Positions 29,166 to 40,900 of a stretch of DNA of 64,000 nt are shown here, piece by piece. Positions within the stretch are counted from its first letter, which is position 1, and every line of letters starts with the position of its first letter. The stretch is taken from contig CAMVGR010000005.1 of assembly GCA_947167075.1 (NCBI GenBank), forward strand, positions 116,231-180,230, given 5' to 3'. The DNA comes from an uncultured Bacteroidales bacterium (GTDB lineage: Bacteria; Bacteroidota; Bacteroidia; Bacteroidales; P3). The notes below the pieces were generated by a model, which was not told the origin of the DNA, searched no databases, and saw only the letters and a program-made list of their open reading frames with translations. The translations under genes and the position numbers were made by a program.

Positions 29166-30134
29166 TTAGTTGCGTAAAAACTCGATAACCTGTGTGCAAT
29201 GGGCTCCGAAGGCTCCCGCTCCTCCATTCACATTGCTGTAGGCTGTGGATGGCTCGGAGAAGATGGAGATTATCTCGTCGACATCATTGAGTTGCTTCTC
29301 TGTGGCATGGAAGTAGTATTCTTCGCGCGAGTAGGAAGTGGCGACAAGTTCTGCCACGGTGTAGAGATTGTTATTGTTTACTTGTAAATAATTTGTTTTC
29401 AAGTCAATGGTGTGAGAAATACCGTTCAAGAGTCGGTCGGTGAAAAATAGCGTGTTACCCCAAAATTCAGGCATTGAGCCAGGGTCGTCCATAAATATAT
29501 CGCTGACATTGTTTTCTACGACAAACTGATCGTTGCAGTTGATCCAATTGGTTTCAGTAGAGACACTTTCGTAGTTGACAAGGTTGCCCTCGGCATCGAA
29601 TTGAGGATAGTAGTATCTGGTGATATTGATCTGGAACGAGTAGTAGTTTTCCTCGCCTGCCGGGTCATTCAGTGGCACATGGATTATAAGGTATTGCTCG
29701 CCATAGTTATCTTCCGCTGCTTCGTAGGAGACCTGACCTAGGCTGGGCGGTTGCGGCATTGTGGTGGAGGCGGTGAGTGTTTCATGGCCGGGCACATCGA
29801 CGCGCAGTTGCATGCGGTCGCCGCTCTGTGGGGTGTAAGGAAAGGTGTATCGGTTGCTATCACGGGTGGCCGTGTAGTTTCCTGCTCCTTCCACAACGAG
29901 CGTGACAGTGGCGTTTTCCACGGGAGGGAAGGGACTGTTGATGCTCCCTTCATCACTCGAATGCCATCCAAAGACGGGGCGGCTCATGGTCAGGTCGACA
30001 TACAGTGGATTGTCGGGTGTGGCGAACGAATGCATCACTACCAAGGGCTCTTGCTCTTCGATGTCGATGTCGATCTGTTTTTCGCAGGCGGTGAGCAGAA
30101 GGACTGCTGCTATGGGTATAATGAACTTTTTCAT
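29166..30134 (-). CDS. DUF4249 family lipoprotein
   Basis: MKKFIIPIAAVLLLTACEKQIDIDIEEQEPLVVMHSFATPDNPLYVDLTMSRPV; adjacent to a TonB receptor. Confidence 0.85.
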   Translation of the reverse strand: MKKFIIPIAAVLLLTACEKQIDIDIEEQEPLVVMHSFATPDNPLYVDLTMSRPVFGWHSSDEGSINSPFPPVENATVTLVVEGAGNYTATRDSNRYTFPYTPQSGDRMQLRVDVPGHETLTASTTMPQPPSLGQVSYEAAEDNYGEQYLIIHVPLNDPAGEENYYSFQINITRYYYPQFDAEGNLVNYESVSTETNWINCNDQFVVENNVSDIFMDDPGSMPEFWGNTLFFTDRLLNGISHTIDLKTNYLQVNNNNLYTVAELVATSYSREEYYFHATEKQLNDVDEIISIFSEPSTAYSNVNGGAGAFGAHCTQVIEFLRN

Positions 30135-30176
30135 AGTGCTAGAATTTATATATGATAGTGCTAGAATTTATATATG
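30133..30176. repeat. 22-bp perfect tandem duplication (ATAGTGCTAGAATTTATATATG x2)
   Basis: 30133-30154 and 30155-30176 identical; spans the TBDR stop and the DUF4249 start. Confidence 0.95.
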
Positions 30177-32539
30177 TATGAAACAGAAGGCATGATGGGG
30201 AACAGCGAGCGCTGGTAGAGACCGGTGTAGAATTCGCCGCTGCTGTTGCTTTCGGTGGTGCGGGGGTAGATAATAAAGGGGTTCTGCCGGTTGTAGAGGT
30301 TGTACACGCTGATGTTCCAGGTGCGCACACCGTGTTTCTTCTGCTTGTGGAAGTTGACGCTGATGTCCATACGGTGATAGGCCGGAAGGCGGAAGTTGTT
30401 GCGACTTTCTACATAGGGAACCTCTCTTCGACTCTCCCATGTGTTGCCGCCGTTGGAAATGTATTGCATCGGCAGTGTGGCTGTATTGCCGGTGCTGTAG
30501 ACCCAGGTGATTCCTGCGTCGAAGTTCTTGTTGGGCTTGTACTGTAGCGTGATGCTTATGTCGTGAATACGGTCGTATTTGGCAGGGAAGGGGTTGCCAT
30601 TGTTCAATGTCTCGCCTGGGCGATCGAACAGACGCATGGTGCGGCTCCAGGTGTAGCCTACCCATCCTGTGATTTCACCAAAGCTTTTCTGTGCCAGGAA
30701 TTCGATACCGTAGGCCCAGCCTCGCCCCATGCACACCTTGTCTTCCCATCCTGTGGAGGTGCCAAGGAATGTGGCTCCAGGCTTGTACTCAAGCAGGTTG
30801 TTCATCCATTTGTAGTATCCCTCCACGCTGAAGTCTATCAGTGAGCGCCAAGTGTAGAATACGCCTGCAGCCACCTGATTTGAGTTCATGGGCTGGATGC
30901 GAGCCGTCACGGGCACCCACAGGTCGCTTGGCAGCGAGATGTTGCTGTTGGAAAGCAGGTGCATATACTGTGTCATGTAGCTGTAGCCCGCCTTGACCGA
31001 GAGATCGTCGGTGATGAGGAAGCGACCGCTCAAGCGGGGCTGCAGCGAGGGATAGACCTGGTTTTGCACCGCGAAGGCGGCAAGCGAAAGGCCACCGTTG
31101 ATTTTTAGCACTTCGTTGATGCTCCAGTCGTCTTCGGCATAGAATGTGAACTCGCCCGCTCCCACGCTGCTCTCGCCGAATGTGGTGTCGATGGGTATCT
31201 CCTCGCTGAAGTGAGCCTGCATTGACTGCACGTTGGGACGGAAGAGATGGTAGGTGGCCACGCCGCCGAATTTCACTGCGTGATCGGGCGATGGGGCGTA
31301 GTCGAAATCGGCACGTGCGTTGATGTCGTTGATGCCTGAATTGAGTCGCACCTCGGCTTCTTCGTGTACAGTCTGTCCTCCAGACCGGTAGTCCTCTTCC
31401 ATTCCAACGCCAAGATGCTGGCGGTAGCGTGTGTAGGAGCCTGTAATGTTCATGAAAAGTTGGGGGGTCAGCTCGTAGTTCCACCTCACTGAAGTGGCCA
31501 GGTTTCCCCAACGGTAGTTGAGTTTCATGTATTCGCGCTCATCGGTACCAATGTAGCGGGTGCGCACGCGGAAATAAGCTTCGTCGTCGCCCGAGTACCA
31601 CATGAAATAAAGGCGTGAGCGGTCGTTGAATTTATGGGTTACCTTGGCGTTAAGGTCGTAGAAATAATAGCCTGCGTTGGCCGATCCCTCGCCATCCGAT
31701 TCGGATGCTGCTATCATCATGATCATGGGTTGCAGCAGCAGGTCTCCGTAGGTGCGACGTAGCGAGAGACTGAGGGTGGTTTTCTCTTTGATGATGGGAC
31801 CCTCCACATTCAGTTTTGCGCTGAGCAGTCCTATTGAGGCACCACCGTGCCATTCCTTGTCGTTGCCGTTGTTGGTGGTTATGTCCAGCACGCTGGAAAT
31901 ACGGCCGTTGAATCGTGCAGGAAAGGATCCTTTGTATAGTGTAATATTCTTGATAGCATCGCCATTGAACGCACTAAAGAATCCACCTAGATGATTGACA
32001 TTATATAGGGGCACTCCGTCGAGCAGGAAAAGATTCTCGTCAGCGCCACCACCTCGGACATATATGCCACTCATCCCCTCTGTGCCACTCTGTACACCCG
32101 GCAACAGTTGGATGGCTTTAAGGACGTCCGCCTCTCCGAAAATTACAGGTACAAGTTTAAGTTGTTCCACAGGCACCTCGATAGCACTCATCTGGCTCGT
32201 TTTCGGACTGGAGATACGGTCAGCAGTAACCGTCACTTCATTCAGCTCTACCGACGGTTGCAACTTGACATTCACCTGCCGGTTTCCCTTCAGTAAGACG
32301 TTTTGATATTCCGTCTTATAACCAATATAACTGAAGCGTAGGTGGGCAGTATCGCCTTGTAGCGTGATAGAATAACGTCCATGAGCATTGGTTGTAGTAC
32401 CCTTACCGCTCTTTTGGTCTAATATAGTTGCACCTATCAGAGTCTCGCCTGTCGATGCATCTGTCAGAGTGCCACTAATGGTTTGAGCCACAAGTAGGAG
32501 CGGTAGCATTAGTAGTGTAAAAAAAATCAGTTTCTTCAT
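30161..32539 (-). CDS. TonB-dependent receptor with carboxypeptidase-like N-terminal domain
   Basis: TISGTLTDASTGETLIGATILDQKSGKGTTTNAHGRYSITL; plug domain; C-terminal aromatic YIYKF. Confidence 0.93.
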   Translation of the reverse strand: MKKLIFFTLLMLPLLLVAQTISGTLTDASTGETLIGATILDQKSGKGTTTNAHGRYSITLQGDTAHLRFSYIGYKTEYQNVLLKGNRQVNVKLQPSVELNEVTVTADRISSPKTSQMSAIEVPVEQLKLVPVIFGEADVLKAIQLLPGVQSGTEGMSGIYVRGGGADENLFLLDGVPLYNVNHLGGFFSAFNGDAIKNITLYKGSFPARFNGRISSVLDITTNNGNDKEWHGGASIGLLSAKLNVEGPIIKEKTTLSLSLRRTYGDLLLQPMIMMIAASESDGEGSANAGYYFYDLNAKVTHKFNDRSRLYFMWYSGDDEAYFRVRTRYIGTDEREYMKLNYRWGNLATSVRWNYELTPQLFMNITGSYTRYRQHLGVGMEEDYRSGGQTVHEEAEVRLNSGINDINARADFDYAPSPDHAVKFGGVATYHLFRPNVQSMQAHFSEEIPIDTTFGESSVGAGEFTFYAEDDWSINEVLKINGGLSLAAFAVQNQVYPSLQPRLSGRFLITDDLSVKAGYSYMTQYMHLLSNSNISLPSDLWVPVTARIQPMNSNQVAAGVFYTWRSLIDFSVEGYYKWMNNLLEYKPGATFLGTSTGWEDKVCMGRGWAYGIEFLAQKSFGEITGWVGYTWSRTMRLFDRPGETLNNGNPFPAKYDRIHDISITLQYKPNKNFDAGITWVYSTGNTATLPMQYISNGGNTWESRREVPYVESRNNFRLPAYHRMDISVNFHKQKKHGVRTWNISVYNLYNRQNPFIIYPRTTESNSSGEFYTGLYQRSLFPIMPSVSYIYKF

Positions 32540-32592
32540 GTTATTTCTTGATTATATATATTATAGTTTCTTGCTTATTATCAGCATACAGA

Positions 32593-33570
32593 TTAGTGAT
32601 GTATAGCATCATCCTCCTCATCGAAGTCCTGTTCCATACGCTCCACCACACGGGTTGAAGGGTGTTTACGTTTAGGTCTACGGTGCTGTTCGATGGTTTC
32701 ACCGGCAACAATTCCCATAGGTACAGCTATAATCGAGTAACCCAACAGCATCAATAGTACTGCCAGGAAGCGGCCCGCGATCGTCACCGGCGCAATATCG
32801 CCAAAGCCAACAGTTGTGATTGTCACCACCGCCCAATATATTCCACTCAATACACTGTCGAACTCGACATTATACTTTCCTTCTATACTATACATCATTG
32901 TACCTATAATAATAGCAGTAACTAGGACAAACAGCATAAACACCAATATTCGCATTGCGCTGTTCTTAAGGGCCTCGATAAGCATCGATGCAGCATTCTG
33001 GAAACGTTGAAGACGGAAAATACGGAAGATACGCATCACTCTCAACAGACGGAGCACTGTGAGGGCTTGCGTTGTTGGTACTAGCAGGCTGAGATAGGCT
33101 GGGAATATCGAAAGAAAATCGATGATTCCCCAAAATGAGAAAACATATCGAAGCGGTCGCTTCAAGCAGTAGATACGAAGGTAGTATTCGAATGTAAAAA
33201 GGAGAGTAAAACCCCACTCCAATATCTTTATCAACCAAAAGGACAACGACCTATGGGCTCCACTGGTGATAGTGCTTGTAGTCCCGAACAAGCTGTCGGC
33301 TATTAGTACTAAAATGTTGAGCACAATCATGACAAGCAGCCACACATCGAACGTCTTGCCAGCAGGGGTGTCGCTCTTGAAAATGATGGTAAAAATGTCA
33401 TGTTTGCTAAGTTCACGAAAGCGTTTTGGCAGTATCCATGAGAACAACACCTTATACATGAAGCCTCCAATGAAGTCTATCACTAACCGTCCGACATGTA
33501 TCCAATTGACACTTTTCACCCACTCGATAAATCGGCAAATCAGTTTCTTTATATAAACACCTGGTTTCAT
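32593..33570 (-). CDS. Voltage-gated K+ channel-like ion transporter
   Basis: S4-like VLRLLRVMRIFRIFRLQRF; pore AVVTITTVGFGDIAP. Confidence 0.92.
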   Translation of the reverse strand: MKPGVYIKKLICRFIEWVKSVNWIHVGRLVIDFIGGFMYKVLFSWILPKRFRELSKHDIFTIIFKSDTPAGKTFDVWLLVMIVLNILVLIADSLFGTTSTITSGAHRSLSFWLIKILEWGFTLLFTFEYYLRIYCLKRPLRYVFSFWGIIDFLSIFPAYLSLLVPTTQALTVLRLLRVMRIFRIFRLQRFQNAASMLIEALKNSAMRILVFMLFVLVTAIIIGTMMYSIEGKYNVEFDSVLSGIYWAVVTITTVGFGDIAPVTIAGRFLAVLLMLLGYSIIAVPMGIVAGETIEQHRRPKRKHPSTRVVERMEQDFDEEDDAIHH

Positions 33571-34817
33571 TTCTTAAGATAATATAGCGAGTTTTCTGCT
33601 TCTTGACGAAATACTTCTGCTGCCACTTGCTGCAGCAGCGAAGGTGTTATCTGCCGATAGTGGTCGGGGTCGCTGTTCACAAGCGATGTATCGCCCAGCC
33701 ACGTATAGTAGCACAGACCTAGAGCTCGATCTGCAGCTTTGTATTGCGAAAACACAAAGGTGTTCTCGTATCGGTTGATCACCTTTTGCAATTCATAATC
33801 TTCCACCTTCTGTTCCGACAGCCTCCCTACCTCTTTCCGAAGGGCTTCGGCTGCCACATCTGGATTCACTCCCTCCTGCACCTTACCACTCACCAGTATG
33901 ATTCCTGGATTTTCTTCACCACTTATGCAGGCATCTGCCTCGGTGAAGAGTTTTTCTTCCAGTACTAACCGGCGATACAGTCGTGACGATTTGCCGCTTC
34001 CCAGGAGGTCGGTTATCAGGTCGCACGTTCTATAGTGAGGATGATTGTGACCACACATTGGCCATGCCAGGTATACCATCGACGCAGGCACGTCACGAAC
34101 CACCTCCAGGTGCCGAGGAGACGTCTGTCGAGGTTCCGACGTATAGGTGCGGATAAATGACTTCGAATGATGTACCTTCACATCCCTCCTACTGCCAAAA
34201 GCATCTTCTATTGCGCTCTGCATCTCGGCATGCGTCATAGGGGCAGCTACTGCAAGGATGGCATTGTCTGGCCGATAATAGCACTTGTGGAACGAACGCA
34301 CATCGTCAAGGCTAGCCTCTTTTACATGACGGATGTCGGCACCTATAGTTGCCCACCTATAGGGGTGAACCTTGTAGCACAGCGGACGGAGAAGCAACCA
34401 TGCGTCGCCATAGGGTTGGTTCATATATCGTTGGTGATACTCCTCGGTGACCACATGCTGTTGCACTTCTAATGCTTTCTGACTGATGTCTAGATGGGCC
34501 ATACGGTCTGCTTCGAGGAAGAGGGCCACTCGGAGCGATTCTGCAGGGAGCGTGATGTAATAGTTGGTATAGTCTGTATTGGTGAAAGCATTATTTTCAC
34601 CTCCCACCCCACTGACAACCATATCGAAGTCGGGCACCTGCGGGGTTCCTCCGAACATCAAATGTTCAAAAAGGTGTGCGAAGCCTGTACGCTGTGGGTT
34701 CTCGTCCCTCGAGCCTACGTTGTACAGAATATTGACCGTCGCCAACGGTGTGTCCCATGCCTCATGAGTAAGCACCGTCAGACCATTGTCGAGCCAGTAT
34801 TTTTTGTAGTCGATCAC
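33567..34817 (-). CDS. M16 family metallopeptidase
   Basis: GFAHLFEHLMFGG = HxxEH; VVSGVGGENNAFTNTDYTNYY. Confidence 0.93.
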   Translation of the reverse strand: MIDYKKYWLDNGLTVLTHEAWDTPLATVNILYNVGSRDENPQRTGFAHLFEHLMFGGTPQVPDFDMVVSGVGGENNAFTNTDYTNYYITLPAESLRVALFLEADRMAHLDISQKALEVQQHVVTEEYHQRYMNQPYGDAWLLLRPLCYKVHPYRWATIGADIRHVKEASLDDVRSFHKCYYRPDNAILAVAAPMTHAEMQSAIEDAFGSRRDVKVHHSKSFIRTYTSEPRQTSPRHLEVVRDVPASMVYLAWPMCGHNHPHYRTCDLITDLLGSGKSSRLYRRLVLEEKLFTEADACISGEENPGIILVSGKVQEGVNPDVAAEALRKEVGRLSEQKVEDYELQKVINRYENTFVFSQYKAADRALGLCYYTWLGDTSLVNSDPDHYRQITPSLLQQVAAEVFRQEAENSLYYLKK

Positions 34818-34830
34818 TAATCTAAATCTA

Positions 34831-36429
34831 CTACTTCAGCAGGTTGCCAAGAATATCGCGAGTCAATGTCCGTGTCACACTGCTGGTGGTGTTCTTTACT
34901 ATCTTTTGACCCACCGATGTCTTGCTCTTGGTCTTTTTCCCGCTCACAGCGTCGCTCACCATGGTTCCTGCTGCCGTGGCCAAGGTCGCTGTGGCAGCTG
35001 TCAACACCGATTTCAGTATTCTGCTTCCCAGTCCCGACTGTTTTTTAGCAGGTGCAGGTTTCTCCGGAGCCGACTTGGGGGCGACTTCCTGCTTCTCTTT
35101 TGCCTCAACCACAGCCTCCTCCTCGGCTTCCTTCTCCACCTCCGCTTCTGCCTGACGAAGCAACACTTCGAATGCACTCTCGCGGTCGATCATATTGTCG
35201 TATTTGCCATACAATCGACTCGACCGGACGATGGCTTGACGCTGTTGGTCGGTGATAGCACCAATCTGGCTGAGGGGGAAGAGTATCTTGGCACGCTGCA
35301 CCACACTGGGTGCCCCTTTTTCGTCGAGCAGGCTCACTAGGGCCTCACCTGTCTCCAGATTCATGATAGCCTCGTCGGTACGGAACGAGGGGTTGGCGCG
35401 GAAGGTGTCGGCAGCGGTGCGCACTGCTTTCTGGTCTTTGGGAGTGTATGCCCGCAATGCATGCTGCACTCGGTTGCCCAACTGTCCCAATATATTCTCT
35501 GGAATGTCTGTGGGGCTCTGGGTGATGAAATATATACCCACCCCCTTCGAGCGAATCAGACGAATCACCTGTTCTATCTTGTCCACCAGTGCCTTGCTGG
35601 TATCTTCGAAAAGCATGTGGGCCTCGTCGAAGAAGAACACTAGGCGAGGTAGATCCTGATCGCCCACCTCTGGCAGGGTGCTGTAGAGCTCGCTCAGCAG
35701 CCAAAGCAAGAAAGTGCTATACAGCTTGGGCTGAAGCATCAGCTTGTCGGCAGCCAGCACATTCATCACACCCTTGCCGCCCTCTGTCTGCAAGAGGTCG
35801 AAGATATCGAAACTAGGCTCGCCAAAGAAGCGGTCGGCCCCTTGATTGTCGAGTTGCAGAAGCGAGCGCTGGATGGCACCAATAGTGGCCGTGCTTATAT
35901 TTCCATAGAGGGTAGTGTACTCCTTAGCATGGCGTGCCACAAAATCGAGCATAGCTCGAAGGTCTTTCATATCTATCAGCAGCAAGCCATTTTCGTCTGC
36001 TATGCGGAACACGATGTTGAGGACACCATCTTGTGTTTCGTTAAGTCCTAGCAATCGGCTGAGCAACTGTGGCCCCATCTGGCTGATGGTAGCTCTGATG
36101 GGGTGACCCTGCTCGCCAAAGACATCGTAGAATCTTACCGGGCAGGGTTGGAACTGCGGATTCGGCACTCCGAAACTGTCTTTGCGCTTCTCGATGAAGG
36201 AACTCATCTGACCTGCCTGACTGATGCCGCTGAGGTCGCCTTTCATGTCGGCCATAAAGCAGGGCACACCTGCCTGACTGAATGTTTCAGCCATCACTTG
36301 CAGGCTGACTGTTTTTCCCGTGCCTGTAGCACCGGCGATCAGGCCATGACGGTTGGCCATACGACCCACCAGACTCAATGGGCCCTCATCACAATGGGCG
36401 ATATACAGCCCGTGTTCTTTATCGTACAT
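34831..36429 (-). CDS. HerA-like helicase domain protein (DUF853)
   Basis: MYDKEHGLYIAHC...NRHGLIAGATGTGKTVSLQVMAETFSQAGVPCFMADMKGDLSG...RLVFFFDEAHMLFED. Confidence 0.9.
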   Translation of the reverse strand: MYDKEHGLYIAHCDEGPLSLVGRMANRHGLIAGATGTGKTVSLQVMAETFSQAGVPCFMADMKGDLSGISQAGQMSSFIEKRKDSFGVPNPQFQPCPVRFYDVFGEQGHPIRATISQMGPQLLSRLLGLNETQDGVLNIVFRIADENGLLLIDMKDLRAMLDFVARHAKEYTTLYGNISTATIGAIQRSLLQLDNQGADRFFGEPSFDIFDLLQTEGGKGVMNVLAADKLMLQPKLYSTFLLWLLSELYSTLPEVGDQDLPRLVFFFDEAHMLFEDTSKALVDKIEQVIRLIRSKGVGIYFITQSPTDIPENILGQLGNRVQHALRAYTPKDQKAVRTAADTFRANPSFRTDEAIMNLETGEALVSLLDEKGAPSVVQRAKILFPLSQIGAITDQQRQAIVRSSRLYGKYDNMIDRESAFEVLLRQAEAEVEKEAEEEAVVEAKEKQEVAPKSAPEKPAPAKKQSGLGSRILKSVLTAATATLATAAGTMVSDAVSGKKTKSKTSVGQKIVKNTTSSVTRTLTRDILGNLLK

Positions 36430-36652
36430 ATTTCCAGATTGATGGTTTATTATCGATGATTCTGTCGTGTATATGCAACTCCGCTTTTGCGGACGTTCGC
36501 AATACACCCTCTGCCGTATCCATGCAGATTGCCGCCGATGGCCGGCCACACAAGCACATGCAGAATCGCTTCTGCCCCATAGCTCTACCCTGCCAGTGCG
36601 ACAGTTCGCCGGCTCGTGCGTCCAACAAAGGCCATGCGAGGAAGGGCAATTC

Positions 36653-37408
36653 CTAGAATGTCCAGTTGAATCCCAAGCGCAGCATGGGGCTTTCCCAACG
36701 GAGCGTCTCCATCAGGGTGTTGAGGCCAGCATACAGCGTATTGGTAGTATATTCGGGTGTAACCGAATTGCCATCCATGTCGGACACTGTCATTCCATCG
36801 TACGTCACCTTCTGGCTAGCAAAACCAACGCTCAGGAAATCGAGCGAGAGCTCGGCACTGAGGTGCTGCGAGAACTCGTAGGTGATCGTGGGACGCAGGC
36901 TGACACCCCATGTGAAGGTTTTCACACTGTCGCACACCGGAGGACGTTCGATGTATTGACCTCCGTTGATATAGTCGTTATAGCTCTCCACAATGGTGCG
37001 GTAGCCCATCTGACTCACTGTACCGGCGAGAAGGACATGGAAGTGCATATTGCCATAGCGGACGAATTCGTATTTCACCATTGGCGACACGCTCCATCCG
37101 GTGTTCTCGACATTGGTGTGATAGTTGGTCACCACGTGCGGCATATTGTTGAGCTCGATGGTGCGGGTGGTCTCCATGGTGTCGTTGGTATAGCTATTGA
37201 AGTTGCCCGACAAGCCGACATAAAGCTTCTGTGTGACCATATAGCCCACTTGTGCTCCGGCCAACCAATTCTGGTTGGTGATTGCATCGACATTGACATT
37301 GTTGTTGCTCTGCAGCTGGAAATAACCGCCCTGCAGTCCTACCACAACCTGTGCATTGGCAGCCGCCATAACCATCACAGCGGCAATAAAAAGTGCTATT
37401 TTCTTCAT
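36653..37408 (-). CDS. Outer-membrane beta-barrel protein
   Basis: MKKIALFIAAVMVMAAANAQVVVGLQGGYFQ...; C-terminal LRLGFNWTF. Confidence 0.78.
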   Translation of the reverse strand: MKKIALFIAAVMVMAAANAQVVVGLQGGYFQLQSNNNVNVDAITNQNWLAGAQVGYMVTQKLYVGLSGNFNSYTNDTMETTRTIELNNMPHVVTNYHTNVENTGWSVSPMVKYEFVRYGNMHFHVLLAGTVSQMGYRTIVESYNDYINGGQYIERPPVCDSVKTFTWGVSLRPTITYEFSQHLSAELSLDFLSVGFASQKVTYDGMTVSDMDGNSVTPEYTTNTLYAGLNTLMETLRWESPMLRLGFNWTF

Positions 37409-37434
37409 GTTATTTTATTGTTTATTTTAAAGTG

Positions 37435-37442
37435 CAAAGATA
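37435..37442 (-). promoter_or_regulatory. Putative -7 element (TATCTTTG)
   Basis: CAAAGATA on + strand, about 27 nt upstream of the OMP start. Confidence 0.5.
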
Positions 37443-37642
37443 CAACTTTTTTTCGAGCTAAAAAAAAATATTTTGGCAACAGCACTTCGCAGCCACCAAA
37501 CCCACAGACAATCTTGCTGTTATGGACATCACTATTTACACTGCGGAACCACAGCCAACACCCCACGGTCGCACTTCTCATATCTTTTCCGTGTCCAACA
37601 TGCTCCAATTCAGGGATAAAGTAAGGCCTTCTACGTATCAAC

Positions 37643-37697
37643 ACCGTACTTCATCCGTACATGCACCGTACATGAACCGTACATGAACCGTGATTTC
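37643..37697 (+). repeat. ACCGTACATGC-family 11-bp tandem array, copy 3
   Basis: ACCGTACTTCA/TCCGTACATGC/ACCGTACATGA/ACCGTACATGA/ACCGTGATTTC; head TATCAACACCGTACTTCATCCGTACATGCACCGTACATG identical to copy 2. Confidence 0.92.
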
Positions 37698-37893
37698 ACT
37701 TTTCTTTCAGGAGGGGTTCACAGAGGGTGTAGCCCCTCACTCTGTAGCATGTCTATCGCTCTGGTCTCCCATCCATGATATATGCACAGGAACCGTTGAA
37801 ATTCAAACCATTAAATCATTCAAACCAAATGACAATCAATTCAGAATATACTATAAAAAATATTAAAATAACCCACGATTGGATTTTTATATG

Positions 37894-37901
37894 TAAATTT
37901 G
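37894..37901 (+). promoter_or_regulatory. Putative -7 element TAAATTTG upstream of the 8.2-kb gene
   Basis: tgTAAATTTGcag about 63 nt upstream of ATG 37965. Confidence 0.45.
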
Positions 37902-37964
37902 CAGTGGCGAGTGATAGTAGCACTTGCCTTATAGTGTATTGATATATAACTCATTCAACAAAAT

Positions 37965-40900
37965 ATGCGACATAATCGTATCATCAAAATATGCTCTGTA
38001 GCACTCTTCATTGCCACCATGCTGACCGGATACAGAGGGTGGAGCCAGACGAGCATAAACAACATGATAAACGGCGATAGTATACTATTGGATGCCTGCA
38101 CACTGGACGATGGCATTATATATGACGACGGTGGTGTATCGGGCAACTACAGCAACAATTTCAATGGATTGGTGACCATTTTGGCCGGTCCAGGTTCCAC
38201 CATCTCGCTCAAAATCAGTTATAGCACCGAGGCTGAGTGCGACCACATCACCATAGAAGACGGTTTCTCCACCTTCCTCGCCAAACTGAGTGGATATGGC
38301 GACTCGACAATAACATCCTCCACCGGTTCTGTGGTGATCCGGTTCACATCCGACGGCTCGGTCACCAATTCCGGTTTCAAGATAGAATGGTCGGTCGAGG
38401 ATGCCACCAATGTGTGCACCAACGTGGTTTCGGCACTCGACACCACAGCGGTGACTTCGAACTCGATCGCCCTAACGTGGACTTCGAGCAATGCTTCCGG
38501 CCCATTCACGATAGTTTGCAATGGCACCACATATAGCGGCATTACATCTACAAGCTACACACTGACCGGACTGAATGCCAGCACACTCTACACCATCGAG
38601 GTAGTGAACACCGCCGATGGCGACAATCGTTGCTGCGCCGACCGCATCAACGTACGCACCCTATGTGGCAACACCACCCTCCCCTTCTCCGAAGGTTTCG
38701 AAGGCCTGGCCGACGGTAGCCTCCCTCCATGCTGGATACTATCTCGGAATTTCGACGAAGAAGAGAGTCAGCCACAAGTGGTTGCCACCCAGCATGCCTC
38801 AGGTGTACGTAGCCTGATGCTGAGTTGCGGCAACACAGAAAGCAGCGGACACTTCGGTGTGGTGGGCAGCCCCATTCTGCACAGCACCGGCGATCACAAG
38901 ATTCGTCTTCGCCTACGGACCAGTCATAGCGGCACAGCCTTAGAGATAGGCACATGCGACAGCACGGGCAACGACTACAACCAGTACAACTTCTCTCCCA
39001 TTCAGACCATCTACCTTTACAACACAGGCGAATGGATGGAATACACTGTCGACTGGAATTCGACAGACAACAGTAAAAGGCTGGCCATGCGTATGCAGCA
39101 ATCTATGCAGAACGGTATAGGCCGACGGGTGTATATCGACGACTTCAATGTCGAAGATTGTGGAGTGGATTCAGTACAAGCCATACACATCGAACACGAC
39201 AAACTACAGCTAACATGGAGCATCTTTGGCTCGCCGGTATGCAACGTCAGCGTACGTCGCGAAGGAACATTGGTCGACACACTGAACTTCTCATCGGTCA
39301 CATCGCCGCTCGACATCACAGGTCTGCAATCGGAGACACGCTACATCCTTACCGTGCATCCGATTTGCAGCAGCATTCCCGGATTGAGCCGTAGCACAGC
39401 GGTCAAGACTAAATCGACCCCCACCGCAGCCGAAGGCTATTGTTCCAACTTCAGTCTATCCACTCAACTGCCGACCGAGTGGACCTTCAACGTGATACAG
39501 GGCTACTGCGGAGCCAGTTTCGACCTATCTAATCGCAGCGTGAACTTCCGAGATGGCTGTAGTGGAGCCAAGGCGTTGATGGTCAGCGAACAGCTATTAG
39601 GACTGCCTGGCAAAGAAATCGCCGTGACCTACAGCGGTTACAATAACAATGCAAGACTCATTATCGGCACCATGGTATATGCCGACGACCTCTCAACATT
39701 TGTTCCACTCGACACAGCCTACTCCGACGGTGGCCGTCACACACCAGTGGTGAAAGTACCATCCTCCTCCACGGGACGCCATATAGCCATTATGTTTGAA
39801 AACCCATCCTGGTTTATCGAATGTTCAATCCACAGTGTCAGTTGCGGGTCGCACATGCTGGAGGAAGGGCGTGTGCTGCATCGCCGAGGCACCAACATGG
39901 TGCTCTCATGGGCCAAAGCCTACGACACCGTCCTTGTTCAATACGGACCACACGACTTCGCTTTAGGCAGTGGCACCACCGATACCTTCTACAACGTGCA
40001 CCATGCCACGGTGGAAGGGCTAACTCCCTCGACCGAATACGACGTGTTTGCATACCTAGCAAGCCAGGTGCCATGCGAAGATATGCGATACACTCGCCGC
40101 ACTGCCACCACCGACTACCCCATCCCCTACTGCGAAAACTTTGACAACGTCGATGAGTACAACAGTTGGAACTACAACTACGGCGACTGGAAAAAGATCA
40201 ACGAGCTGAACGGGACCCCCTCCTTTTCAGACCAATACTACAACTACACCGGCAAGGCTCTGGAACTGTTGTCGTGGGGATTCAACGACAGCTACTATTC
40301 GACAGCCCTGCTGCCCGACATGGTGTTGGATTCGAACACAGTGTTGAGCTTCTATGCATTCGATAGGGCACCCAATTCGATGCTAATGATAGGAGTGGTC
40401 GACGACGACTATGAGCGAACAGCCAATCTCCGCATCTTGGATACCATCCACATATCCGCCCAGTATAAGCGGGTACACTATCGCTACACTTTCCGGCCCA
40501 GCGATACCCTCTTCGACGGACGTGTGGCGATATGCTATAAGCATAACTATGCCTACTCCAACTATGGTATATTTATCGACGAGCTTCACTTCAACCATCA
40601 GGCTTACGACACCATGACGTTGATACACGTAGGCCAGGACACCGCCACACTGAGCCTGAACGGACTCTACCGTGCGGATAGTATCGAGGTGTGCCTGTAC
40701 GGTAGCGACACTTTGTGCCAGGTGGTGCCGAAAGCCGACATTGCCAGCATAGGATTTGGAGGACTTGACAGCGGAGGATTTTACCACGTATATGCACGTC
40801 CGCTCAACGAGGGGTGCCTTTCCTATGTCACCTCGTTCTCTCTAGTCGGTGGGGCAGGCTATGCCAACTGCTTCAAGTTCGACGACTTGCTGAGCGACGA

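Noticed and set aside
36467-37624. 385-aa plus-strand ORF antisense to the OMP gene
   Set aside because: The minus frame has a signal peptide and beta-barrel pattern plus an upstream promoter; the plus ORF runs through promoter/AT-rich sequence.
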